Positions 1 through 6,604 of a stretch of 9,919 nt of DNA are shown here, piece by piece. The first letter of the stretch is position 1, and every line of letters starts with the position of its first letter. Origin of the DNA: Neisseriaceae bacterium (GTDB taxonomy: Bacteria > Pseudomonadota > Gammaproteobacteria > Burkholderiales > Neisseriaceae); assembly GCA_030146285.1 (NCBI GenBank), contig JASLBZ010000146.1, positions 1 to 9,919 on the forward strand, written 5' to 3'. The notes beneath the pieces were generated by a model. That model saw only the letters and a program-made list of their open reading frames with translations. It was not told the origin of the DNA and did no database searches. A program made the position numbers and the translations under genes.

Positions 1-735
1 TGGCAATTAACGGTGTTGTTTACCTTGGGTACGTTTTTGATGCGCAGTGCAGGTTGCGTGATTAACGACTATTCCGATCGTGATTTTGACCATTTGGTTG
101 AACGCACGAAAAATCGCCCATTTGCTCGTGGTGCGGTTACTGAAAAAGAAGCGCTAATTCTGACTGCTGTGTTGTGTTTTATCGCTGCATTGTGTTTGTT
201 GCCCATGAATACCATGACCAAGCTAATGAGTTTGCCTGCTTTGTTTTTGGCACTGACATACCCCAAACTAAAACGCTTTTTTCCCATTCCTCAGTTGTAT
301 TTGGGCTTGGCATTCTCATTTGGGATACCCATGGCATTTACAGCTGAAACAGGTACTTTGCCTTGGTTGGCTTTGTTGATTTATGTCGCCAATATTTTTT
401 GGACTTTGGGGTATGATACGATTTATGCCATGAGTGACAAAGAAGACGACATTCGATTGAATATTCAATCTTCTGCCAAAACCTTTGGGCGATATGATGT
501 TTTGGCCAGCATGTTAAGCCATTTGGTGTTTTGGTTACTCATGGGTTGGGTTGGTTTTGTCATTGATGCCGCATGGCCATATTGGATTGCAATGTTGATT
601 GCAGGTGTTTTATTGATGCAGCAGTATTTTGCTATTCGTTCTCGAGATCGGTGGGTGTGCTTACAACAGTTTGTAAACAACAATCATGTTGGCATGGTGC
701 TGGCGCTTGGGTTATTGATTCAATATTGGTTTTAA
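1..735 (+). CDS. ubiA: 4-hydroxybenzoate polyprenyltransferase UbiA, 5'-truncated by window edge
   Basis: Membrane prenyltransferase that attaches the polyprenyl tail to 4-hydroxybenzoate, an early step of ubiquinone synthesis in the inner membrane. The frame is open from base 1, so the start codon and the N-terminal part (roughly 45-50 residues, judging from the family's usual length near 290) lie outside; 244 codons are visible. Both Asp-rich prenyl-diphosphate/Mg2+ motifs are present: NDYSDRDFD at visible residues 22-30, followed by ERTKNRP, and DTIYAMSDKEDD at about residues 139-150. The rest is a series of hydrophobic segments, as expected for a multi-helix membrane protein. A GTG at 13 can be read as a start but would remove conserved sequence just before the first motif, so I treat the gene as partial. 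The gene ends in a probable hairpin terminator, so it seems to be transcribed separately from ptsN. Identity is firm on the paired motifs; a UbiA-superfamily relative with another acceptor is the only real alternative. Confidence 0.93.
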   Translation, partial: WQLTVLFTLGTFLMRSAGCVINDYSDRDFDHLVERTKNRPFARGAVTEKEALILTAVLCFIAALCLLPMNTMTKLMSLPALFLALTYPKLKRFFPIPQLYLGLAFSFGIPMAFTAETGTLPWLALLIYVANIFWTLGYDTIYAMSDKEDDIRLNIQSSAKTFGRYDVLASMLSHLVFWLLMGWVGFVIDAAWPYWIAMLIAGVLLMQQYFAIRSRDRWVCLQQFVNNNHVGMVLALGLLIQYWF

Positions 736-770
736 TCCAAAAGTGGGGTAAAACCAAATTATTTTATTTT
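726..770 (+). terminator. Probable intrinsic terminator of ubiA, overlapping its stop codon
   Basis: A perfect 9-bp inverted repeat, TTGGTTTTA at 726-734 and TAAAACCAA at 749-757, encloses a possible short inner stem (CC 737-738 with GG 745-746). A T-rich stretch follows at 759-770. The left arm contains the end of the ubiA coding sequence and most of its TAA stop. The stem is AT-rich, so it may be weak. Confidence 0.5.
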
Positions 771-793
771 CATATTCTTGATAAATTCATGCA

Positions 794-822
794 TTGGACA
801 AACACAAAATTTGTGGTTAAAT
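794..822 (+). promoter_or_regulatory. Candidate sigma-70-type promoter for the ptsN operon
   Basis: TTGGAC (794-799) and TTAAAT (817-822) are separated by exactly 17 bases, giving a leader of roughly 70 nt before ptsN. Both boxes match the consensus only partly (3 of 6 and 4 of 6), so this is a candidate chosen largely for spacing. Its position, after the ubiA terminator and before a tightly packed operon, is where a promoter is expected. Confidence 0.25.
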
Positions 823-852
823 GCACAGTGTAATTGTTTAAAAACAGTATCA

Positions 853-868
853 GGCGTAAAATCACGCC
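853..868 (+). other. Small hairpin in the ptsN leader
   Basis: GGCGT (853-857) and ACGCC (864-868) can form a 5-bp GC-rich stem with a 6-base loop, 29 bases before the ptsN start. No T run follows, so it is not a terminator. It could be an mRNA structure or a chance repeat. Confidence 0.25.
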
Positions 869-897
869 CTTGATTTGTATTGAAAAGAGAAGCGAGT

Positions 898-1350
898 ATG
901 AGCCTGATAGGCGATATATTACCAGAGCAAAACATCATTTTAGATTTGGATGTTAGCAGCAAAAAACGCATTTTTGAACAAGTTGGTTTGTTATTGGAAA
1001 ATCACAAAGACTTATCACGCGGTGACGTTTTTGAATGTTTATTTGCTCGCGAAAAACTGGGTACAACGGGTTTGGGTCAAGGTGTTGCTATTCCTCATGG
1101 TCGCTACCCTGGTTTAAAAGAAGCCATTGGTGTTTTTATTCGCGTTAAAGAACCTGTTTTGTTCGATGCGCCCGATGGTAAGCCCGTATCCTTACTGTTT
1201 GCTTTGCTCGTGCCTGAGAATGCTAACAGTGTGCATTTGGAAGTGTTGTCACAATTGGCAGCCAAATTCTCAATCAAATCTGTGCGCGAAGCTTTGTTGT
1301 CTGCGACAGAGCCACGGGTTGTGTGGCAAATTCTAACGGACGAAATCTAA
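898..1350 (+). CDS. ptsN: PTS EIIA-Ntr (nitrogen regulatory IIA protein)
   Basis: Cytoplasmic phosphoacceptor of the nitrogen-related phosphotransferase system. It receives phosphate from NPr/HPr-type carriers and acts by binding regulatory targets rather than by transporting sugar. The 150-residue product is one EIIA (PTS_EIIA_2) domain of normal length. The phospho-accepting histidine is H67 in GVAIPHGR, preceded by the family block REKLGTTGLG (residues 51-60); H113 in the second half sits in the usual position for the accessory histidine. I chose ATG 898 because AGAGAAG lies 5 bases upstream; an in-frame TTG at 880 would add six residues with no support. The hprK start codon follows the TAA with no gap, so the two are probably translationally coupled. 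First gene of the six-gene run. In other proteobacteria its phosphorylation state affects potassium uptake and stress responses; the targets here cannot be read from the sequence. Confidence 0.93.
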   Translation: MSLIGDILPEQNIILDLDVSSKKRIFEQVGLLLENHKDLSRGDVFECLFAREKLGTTGLGQGVAIPHGRYPGLKEAIGVFIRVKEPVLFDAPDGKPVSLLFALLVPENANSVHLEVLSQLAAKFSIKSVREALLSATEPRVVWQILTDEI

Positions 1351-2313
1351 ATGCCCAGTATCTCAGTTCGACAGCTGTTTCAAGACAATCAAAACAAATT
1401 GCAATTGGCTTGGACTGCTGGCACAGCAGGGATAGATAATCGCATTCAAGTAAGTTCAGACAAACCTACTTTTGCCTTGGTTGGGCATTTGAATTTTATT
1501 CATCCTAACCAAGTACAAGTGATTGGCACCTCTGAAGTCGAATACTTGAATAAACTGGAAAATGGCGAAGTTCGAGCCAATTTAAATGAACTGTTTGACC
1601 GCTCTATAGCGGTCATTATTGTAGCCAACGACTTACCCATCCCGTATTTGTTACGGGATTATTGTCATATGCACAATGTGCCATTGTTAACATCTAAGCA
1701 TGAAAGTCCATATTTGATGGACGTTTTGCGCTTGTATTTACAACGTGCCTTAGCTGTATCAACGGTGATGCATGGTGTATTTTTGGATGTATTTGAAGTT
1801 GGCGTACTCATCATGGGCCAATCTGGCTTGGGCAAAAGTGAGTTGGCACTGGAGTTATTGTCTCGTGGCCATGGTTTGGTTGCCGATGATGCCGTTGAGT
1901 TGTATCGAGTTGGGCCTGAATTCATTGAAGGGCGTTGTCCGAAAATGCTGCGGGACTTTTTAGAAGTTCGTGGTCTGGGGATTCTGAATATTAGGTCTAT
2001 TTATGGTGAGACGGCCATTCGACCTAAAAAACAATTGAAATTAATCATTAATTTGGTTTATGCGGATGACAACTACATGCAAAGCATTGATCGCTTAAGC
2101 ATTCAAGCTGAGACACATGCTGTGTTGGATGTGCCCATTCGCAAGGTGAGTATTCCTGTGGCAGCAGGACGTAACTTAGCGGTGTTGGTTGAGGCTGCCG
2201 TTCGCAACTACATTTTGCAATTGCGTGGTTTTGACAGCACAAAAGAATTTATTGATCGACATACAGCGATGCTCAAAGAGGACAATAACAATTATGCGAG
2301 TAACACTGATTAG
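1351..2313 (+). CDS. hprK: HPr kinase/phosphorylase
   Basis: Bifunctional enzyme that phosphorylates and dephosphorylates a regulatory serine of HPr, linking metabolic state to PTS activity. The 320-residue length is normal. An N-terminal Hpr_kinase_N-like region (about 1-130) is followed by the catalytic P-loop domain: H141-G142, then the Walker A sequence GQSGLGKSE at 156-164, the Asp pair D179-D180 in VADDAVELYR, and the family signature LEVRGLGILNIRSIYG at 204-219. These residues are intact, so both activities are plausible. The ATG directly abuts the ptsN stop and has no strong ribosome binding site, which fits translational coupling. Its last 20 bases overlap rapZ. No HPr or Enzyme I gene is in this window, so its substrate must be encoded elsewhere. 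Bacteria of this group commonly keep HPr kinase with an incomplete PTS used for regulation; that is family knowledge, not seen here. Confidence 0.95.
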   Translation: MPSISVRQLFQDNQNKLQLAWTAGTAGIDNRIQVSSDKPTFALVGHLNFIHPNQVQVIGTSEVEYLNKLENGEVRANLNELFDRSIAVIIVANDLPIPYLLRDYCHMHNVPLLTSKHESPYLMDVLRLYLQRALAVSTVMHGVFLDVFEVGVLIMGQSGLGKSELALELLSRGHGLVADDAVELYRVGPEFIEGRCPKMLRDFLEVRGLGILNIRSIYGETAIRPKKQLKLIINLVYADDNYMQSIDRLSIQAETHAVLDVPIRKVSIPVAAGRNLAVLVEAAVRNYILQLRGFDSTKEFIDRHTAMLKEDNNNYASNTD

Positions 2314-3175
2314 TGGTTTATCTGGCTCAGGAAAGTCAATTGCTTTAAGGCTATTGGAAGACCAAGGTTTTTTGTGTGTTGATAATTTACCGATAGCATT
2401 GTTGCCTAGCTTGATTGATTTGTATTGCCAAAATACGGAAGTCACCAAATTGGGCATCAGCGTGGACGTCCGTTCAACCCGAGAGCCTGAAACGCTATTA
2501 GAAACGCTTGAGAACATTAAGCATTTGGTTGAGCGCATTGATATTTTGTTTTTGGCCGCGAACAATGAAGTATTATTAAAACGTTTCTCCGAGACGCGTC
2601 GCAGTCACCCATTGGTGAATGAAGAAGCCACTTTGGCAGAGGCCTTGAAAAAAGAGCGTCAGCTGCTTGAGCCGATTAAAGAAGTGGCTTACAACGTTGA
2701 TACCTCAATGATGACAGCACCGGCACTGCGATACTTTGTTCGGCAATGGTTGGATTTGCCAGCGGCACCTTTGTATGTGGTATTTGAATCTTTTGGTTTT
2801 AAGCATGGTTTGCCAGAGGACGTGGATTTTGTTTTTGATGTCAGAAGTTTGCCCAATCCTTTTTATGTGACCCACTTGCGTCCATTTACGGGTTTGGATG
2901 CGCCCATTCAAGAATTTTTTGCCGAAAATGACCAGGTTGCCAACATGATTGATGATATTGGTGGTTTTTTACAAAAATGGTTGCCAAATATCGAGCGTGA
3001 AATGCGCAGTTATATTACAATTGGCATTGGTTGTACTGGTGGGCAGCACCGTTCTGTTTATATTGCTGAAGCTTTGGCAGCTCGTTTTGGCGACTGTTAC
3101 CAAACTTTGGTTCGTCATCGCCAATTAGCGCAAGCGCAATTAGAGCAATCGTTGCACATCTCTTGTAAAGATTAA
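2294..3175 (+). CDS. rapZ: RNase adapter protein RapZ (YvcJ/YhbJ family P-loop protein)
   Basis: Nucleotide-binding protein of the RapZ/YvcJ family. In Escherichia coli it binds small RNAs and directs RNase E to GlmZ, controlling glucosamine-6-phosphate synthesis; in other bacteria its RNA partners are unknown. The 293-residue product opens with a Walker A motif, GLSGSGKS at residues 8-15, has the conserved FLAANNEVLLKRFSETRRSHP block at about 86-106 and the C-terminal signature GCTGGQHRSV at 246-255. ATG 2294 places the P-loop at its usual distance from the N-terminus; the frame stays open back to 2189, but that 35-residue extension lies inside hprK and is unlike the family. An AGGA at 2279-2282, inside hprK, is a possible ribosome binding site with an 11-base spacer. 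The 20-base overlap with hprK suggests coupling. After RHRQL the C-terminal tail is Gln/Leu-rich and lacks the Lys/Arg cluster that binds GlmZ in E. coli. Confidence 0.93.
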   Translation: MRVTLISGLSGSGKSIALRLLEDQGFLCVDNLPIALLPSLIDLYCQNTEVTKLGISVDVRSTREPETLLETLENIKHLVERIDILFLAANNEVLLKRFSETRRSHPLVNEEATLAEALKKERQLLEPIKEVAYNVDTSMMTAPALRYFVRQWLDLPAAPLYVVFESFGFKHGLPEDVDFVFDVRSLPNPFYVTHLRPFTGLDAPIQEFFAENDQVANMIDDIGGFLQKWLPNIEREMRSYITIGIGCTGGQHRSVYIAEALAARFGDCYQTLVRHRQLAQAQLEQSLHISCKD

Positions 3176-3193
3176 TTCCCTAGAAAGTAGTTT

Positions 3194-4117
3194 ATGGCCA
3201 TTCAATGGTATCCCGGGCACATGCATAAAGCCAAAAAGGCAATTATGGATCGGCTCAAAAATATTGATATGGTGATTGAAGTGCTAGACGCACGTTTACC
3301 GGGTTCGAGTGCGAATCCGTTGTTAAAGCAATTATCACAAACCAAGCCCAAGTTAAAAATCTTAAACAAACAAGATTTGGCTGACCCTAAAGTCACTGAC
3401 GCTTGGTTACAATATTATTCGAATCAGCATGAAACCAATGCGATTGCACTGGATGCATCAGATAAACAAGCAACACAAAAACTCATTAAAGCCTGTCGAG
3501 ATTTATTGCCACAGCGAGGCGGATTGGCAAAGCCATTGCGCGTTTTGATTTGTGGTATTCCCAATGTTGGTAAATCTACATTGATTAACAGTATTTTGGG
3601 CAAAAAAACGGCCAAAACAGGCAATGAGCCGGGCATTACCAAAGCAGAGCAACGTTTATTTTTAGAAGATGATTTTTGGCTGTATGACACACCTGGTATG
3701 TTGTGGCCTAAAATCATTGTGGAAGAAAGTGGCTACAATTTGGCCGCCAGTGGCGCAGTGGGTCGAAACGCCATGGATGAAGAAGAAGTAGCCATGGAAT
3801 TGCTTGAGTATTTGATGAAGCATTACCATGAAGAGTTGTTAAGCCGTTTTAAATTGCAAGATGATGCTGAAGACGCTTGGCAAGCTGAAGATTACTTAAA
3901 GGCTATTGCCAAAAAGCGTGGCGCTGTATTGCCTGGTAAGCGTGTTGACTACCAAAAAGCTTCTGAGATGATTTTAACCGATTTTCGTGATGGTATGATT
4001 GGCAAAATCACATTGGAAACACCACGTCAGTGGGATAATTGGTTGGATATTGGCAAAAAACGTGAAGCCGCATTGCAAGCAGATCGTGAAATTCGATTTC
4101 CGAAAAAAAAGAAATAA
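3194..4117 (+). CDS. ylqF: Circularly permuted ribosome biogenesis GTPase RbgA/YlqF
   Basis: GTPase of the YlqF/RbgA family; in Bacillus subtilis RbgA acts late in 50S subunit assembly. The 307-residue protein has the permuted motif order that defines the family: G4 NKQD at 58-61, a G5-like LDAS at 86-89, G1/P-loop GIPNVGKST at 121-129, G2 threonine in GIT (147-149) and G3 DTPG at 165-168. The N-terminus WYPGHMHKAKK is also typical. The C-terminal region (about 200-300) is rich in charged residues, as in the RNA-contacting domain of the family, and the protein ends in four lysines. The start at 3194 matches the family N-terminus; the upstream AGAAAG is a weak ribosome binding site. It lies 18 bases after rapZ and 3 bases before scpB, so it is co-transcribed with both. 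The lysine tail is encoded by an A-rich run discussed under findings. Confidence 0.93.
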   Translation: MAIQWYPGHMHKAKKAIMDRLKNIDMVIEVLDARLPGSSANPLLKQLSQTKPKLKILNKQDLADPKVTDAWLQYYSNQHETNAIALDASDKQATQKLIKACRDLLPQRGGLAKPLRVLICGIPNVGKSTLINSILGKKTAKTGNEPGITKAEQRLFLEDDFWLYDTPGMLWPKIIVEESGYNLAASGAVGRNAMDEEEVAMELLEYLMKHYHEELLSRFKLQDDAEDAWQAEDYLKAIAKKRGAVLPGKRVDYQKASEMILTDFRDGMIGKITLETPRQWDNWLDIGKKREAALQADREIRFPKKKK

Positions 4118-4120
4118 AAC

Positions 4121-4702
4121 ATGATTTTGATGGCAGAAAGTTTGATTGAGGCTGCATTGTTAACCCAAGGTGAGCCTCTAACAGATAAGCATTTGCGTCA
4201 ATTGTTTGACCCTGCATTGTCACAAGACAAATTGATGGATGTCTTGGACTCTTTAAAAATACGCTGGCAAGACAGGGCGATGACTTTGGTGAAAACACCT
4301 GAAGGTTGGCGTTTTCGCTTAGAAGCTCAAGCCATGGTGATGCTCAGTGAGATTCATGACAACAAAGCACCGCGTTATTCGCGTGCCGTCATGGAAACAT
4401 TGGCCATTATTGTTTACCAGCAACCTGTTACTCGAGGCGATATCGAGGCCATTCGTGGTGTGAGCGTCTCCAGTCACATTATTCAAACCTTGCAAGAGCG
4501 AGGTTGGATCCAGAGTGTGGGACAGCGAGAAAGTTTGGGGCGGCCAACCTTATGGGCAACCACAGAACAATTCTTGGCTGATTTACAGCTGGATTCTTTG
4601 CATGATTTACCCCCGTTAACCGAGCTAGGCGAATTGATTGTGCCTAGCAATATTAATCCTGCCGCTGAAAATGTCGCAGAAGAACCTCAAGCCACGGCTT
4701 GA
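4121..4702 (+). CDS. scpB: SMC-associated condensin subunit ScpB
   Basis: Kite-type subunit of the bacterial SMC-ScpA-ScpB complex, which compacts and helps segregate the nucleoid. It forms a winged-helix dimer that binds the kleisin ScpA. The 193-residue product is of normal size and carries the family signature LAIIVYQQPVTRGDIEAIRG at 94-113, with GRPTLWATT at 140-148 in the second winged helix. The C-terminal 15-20 residues are Ala/Glu-rich and probably disordered. ATG 4121 is taken as start; an in-frame ATG at 4130 would remove three residues and is equally possible, since neither has a strong ribosome binding site. The gene begins 3 bases after ylqF and ends 14 bases before the chosen rluB start. 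scpA, usually adjacent in many bacteria, is not next to it: the upstream gene is the GTPase, so scpA must lie elsewhere if present. The scpB-rluB order is common. Confidence 0.93.
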   Translation: MILMAESLIEAALLTQGEPLTDKHLRQLFDPALSQDKLMDVLDSLKIRWQDRAMTLVKTPEGWRFRLEAQAMVMLSEIHDNKAPRYSRAVMETLAIIVYQQPVTRGDIEAIRGVSVSSHIIQTLQERGWIQSVGQRESLGRPTLWATTEQFLADLQLDSLHDLPPLTELGELIVPSNINPAAENVAEEPQATA

Positions 4703-4716
4703 TGTTAGGAGTTAAA

Positions 4717-5715
4717 ATGAAAACAAAAGTAACCAAACGCGCCTTTCGTGATGGTGTTTCTAGCACCAAAAAGAAACCTGTACGCAATGTAAAAACTGGC
4801 GAGACGAAAAAAAGCATCACTGGAGCAGCTGAAGCAAAACCAGTGAAGGCAAAAGAGCGTGTGGCACCGGCCAAACGCTTGGTTGTGCGCAGACACAATC
4901 AAGAAGTCTTGTCAAAATCTCGCGAATTGCGTGATCGCCGCGCGGACATGAGCAGCATTGAACCTGTTCGTTTGCAAAAAGCTTTGTCTGCTTCGGGCAT
5001 TGGCTCACGTCGTGAGATGGAGCAATGGATTACCCAAGGCATGGTTAAAATCAATGGCAAAGTTGCACAACTGGGTGAAAAAGTTGCACCGACGGACCAC
5101 GTTGAAGTGCGTGGCAAACACATTAAACTTAAATGGGCCGACCGCTTACCGCGCATTTTGTTGTATTACAAACAAGAAGGTGAAATTGTGAGTCGCGATG
5201 ACCCACAAGGTCGTGTAACGATTTTTGATCGTTTGCCACAAGCGAGTAACAGTCGCTGGGTTGCGATTGGTCGTTTGGACGTGAATACCAGTGGTTTGTT
5301 GATTTTGACCACTTCTGGTGAGTTGGTAAACCGTTTTGCCCATCCAAGCTTTGAAGTGGAGCGCCATTACGCTGTTCGTGTATTGGGTGATGAACTGACT
5401 GAAGATCAACGTGAAATGCTATTGGGTGGCATTCAATTGGAAGATGGCTTGGCTAAATTTGAGCGCATGTCAATCCAAGGTGGTGAAGGTGCTAACCGTT
5501 GGTATGAAGTGGTGATCAAAGAAGGTCGTAACCGTGAAGTGCGTCGTATGTTTGAACACATTGGCTTAACGGTGAGTCGCTTGGTGCGCATTGGCTTTGG
5601 TCCAGTGGCATTGCCAAGTCGATTAAAACGTGGCCAATTCTATGAGTTGGCTGAAATTGAAGTAGGTCATGTGATGCGTTGGGCTGGCTTAGGCGTGCCA
5701 GGCGATCGTTATTAA
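4717..5715 (+). CDS. rluB: 23S rRNA pseudouridine synthase RluB
   Basis: RsuA/RluB/RluE/RluF-family enzyme that converts a uridine in 23S rRNA helix 93 (U2605 in E. coli) to pseudouridine. The 332 residues contain an S4 RNA-binding domain at about 84-131 (VRLQKALSASGIGSRR start), the catalytic motif GRLDVNTSGLLILT at 185-198 with D188 as the predicted nucleophile, and the C-terminal family block RNREVRRMFE at 271-280. The scpB neighbourhood favours RluB over its paralogues. Before the S4 domain lies a highly basic, low-complexity stretch of about 80 residues, longer than in the E. coli protein. ATG 4717 was chosen because AGGAG (4707-4711) lies 5 bases upstream; an in-frame ATG at 4702, overlapping the scpB stop, would add five residues and include that ribosome binding site. 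It is the last gene of the operon, followed 16 bases later by a strong terminator. Confidence 0.92.
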   Translation: MKTKVTKRAFRDGVSSTKKKPVRNVKTGETKKSITGAAEAKPVKAKERVAPAKRLVVRRHNQEVLSKSRELRDRRADMSSIEPVRLQKALSASGIGSRREMEQWITQGMVKINGKVAQLGEKVAPTDHVEVRGKHIKLKWADRLPRILLYYKQEGEIVSRDDPQGRVTIFDRLPQASNSRWVAIGRLDVNTSGLLILTTSGELVNRFAHPSFEVERHYAVRVLGDELTEDQREMLLGGIQLEDGLAKFERMSIQGGEGANRWYEVVIKEGRNREVRRMFEHIGLTVSRLVRIGFGPVALPSRLKRGQFYELAEIEVGHVMRWAGLGVPGDRY

Positions 5716-5731
5716 TGAGCATATGATTTAC

Positions 5732-5762
5732 AAAAAACCAGTCGATATGACTGGTTTTTTAT
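5732..5762 (+). terminator. Strong intrinsic terminator of the ptsN-rluB operon
   Basis: A perfect 12-bp inverted repeat, AAAAAACCAGTC at 5732-5743 and GACTGGTTTTTT at 5749-5760, has a 5-base GATAT loop. The T run ending the stem continues into ATTTTG. The A run on the left means it could also act on the opposite strand, though no minus-strand gene ends here. Confidence 0.92.
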
Positions 5763-5937
5763 TTTGTATTTCAAGTATGGAATAACACGATAAGACTAAA
5801 CTATTCTGAAGAGGGTGTATTTTAAATAGATTTTTGAAAATAAATTTGTCATTGATATTCCAATCTAAGACAATAAGATGTCGCCTATTGTTTGTATTTT
5901 GATTAAGACTTAAATATTCAACATTGAGGAAGAGCCA
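5761..5937 (+). promoter_or_regulatory. AT-rich intergenic region with a candidate promoter and operator-like repeat
   Basis: No gene is visible here. By hand count bases 5821-5880 are only 20% G+C, far below the flanking operon. TTGTCA (5846-5851) and GACAAT (5869-5874), separated by 17 bases, form a reasonable promoter for the downstream oxygenase gene (5 of 6 and 4 of 6 consensus matches), with a leader of about 55 nt. An inverted repeat, ACAATA at 5870-5875 and TATTGT at 5886-5891, overlaps the -10 box and extends past the likely transcription start, where a repressor site would be placed. A GAGGA at 5926-5930, 7 bases before ATG 5938, is a good ribosome binding site. Confidence 0.35.
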
Positions 5938-6603
5938 ATGAGTTTTACTGAAAATGGTTTTGAAATTTGTCGAGGATTTTTAGATGATCAGGCAATTCAA
6001 AATATGATTGCTGAAATCAGTGATTCTGATTTTTGTAAGGGGCAACATGGAATCCGCCATGCAGAGAAAAAATTAACATTGGTTAAAAAATGGGTTGAAT
6101 CTGATTTTTTATTGAAAAAAGCAGGTAACTATCTGGATTCGGTGCCAAAAATGGTACGTGTCATTGTGTTTGATAAAACTCCGGATAAAAATTGGTCAGT
6201 GACTTGGCATCAAGATAAGACCATTTGCGTGAGTGAGAAAAAAGATATCGCGGGTTGGGGACCTTGGACTTTAAAAGAGGCGGTACAGCATGTTCAACCA
6301 GCAGTGGAAGTGTTAGAAAGAATGGTGACATTGCGCATTCATCTGGATGATGCGACTGAAGAAAATGGCTGTTTAAAAGTCATACCCAAGAGTCATCAGT
6401 TTGGTATATTGGATACGTGCCAACAAGAAAATATGATTCAAAACCATCCGCATCATCTTTGCTTGGCCAAAGCGGGTGATTTATTGGTCATGCGACCGCT
6501 GTTGCTGCATTCATCCAGTAAAGGCATCTCACCCAGACATCGACGTATTGTTCATGTAGAGTACAGTGACTTTCCCTTGCCAATGGGGATGAAATGGATA
6601 TAG
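5938..6603 (+). CDS. Phytanoyl-CoA dioxygenase (PhyH)-family Fe(II)/2-oxoglutarate oxygenase, substrate unknown
   Basis: The 221-residue protein matches the PhyH-like branch of non-heme iron, 2-oxoglutarate-dependent oxygenases, which hydroxylate diverse small molecules with release of CO2 and succinate. The likely iron triad is intact: H91 and D93 in TWHQDKT, and a distal H191 in LLLHSSSKG, with R202/R203 in HRRIVHVEYS placed to bind the 2-oxoglutarate carboxylate. The block GCLKVIPKSHQFG at 144-156 is typical of the family. No signal peptide or membrane segment is visible, so it is probably cytoplasmic. The start is well supported by GAGGA 7 bases upstream. It stands alone: a strong terminator lies upstream and rarA converges from the right. 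The first 60 coding bases after the ATG are 30% G+C by hand count, against 43% in a 60-base sample of rluB, which hints at separate acquisition but is a small sample. Nothing nearby suggests a substrate. Confidence 0.85.
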   Translation: MSFTENGFEICRGFLDDQAIQNMIAEISDSDFCKGQHGIRHAEKKLTLVKKWVESDFLLKKAGNYLDSVPKMVRVIVFDKTPDKNWSVTWHQDKTICVSEKKDIAGWGPWTLKEAVQHVQPAVEVLERMVTLRIHLDDATEENGCLKVIPKSHQFGILDTCQQENMIQNHPHHLCLAKAGDLLVMRPLLLHSSSKGISPRHRRIVHVEYSDFPLPMGMKWI

Positions 6604-6604
6604 A

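Noticed and set aside
2189..2293. Upstream extension of the rapZ frame by 35 codons
   Set aside because: It lies inside hprK in another frame and would push the Walker A motif from residues 8-15 to 43-50, unlike the family. ATG 2294 gives the normal N-terminus.
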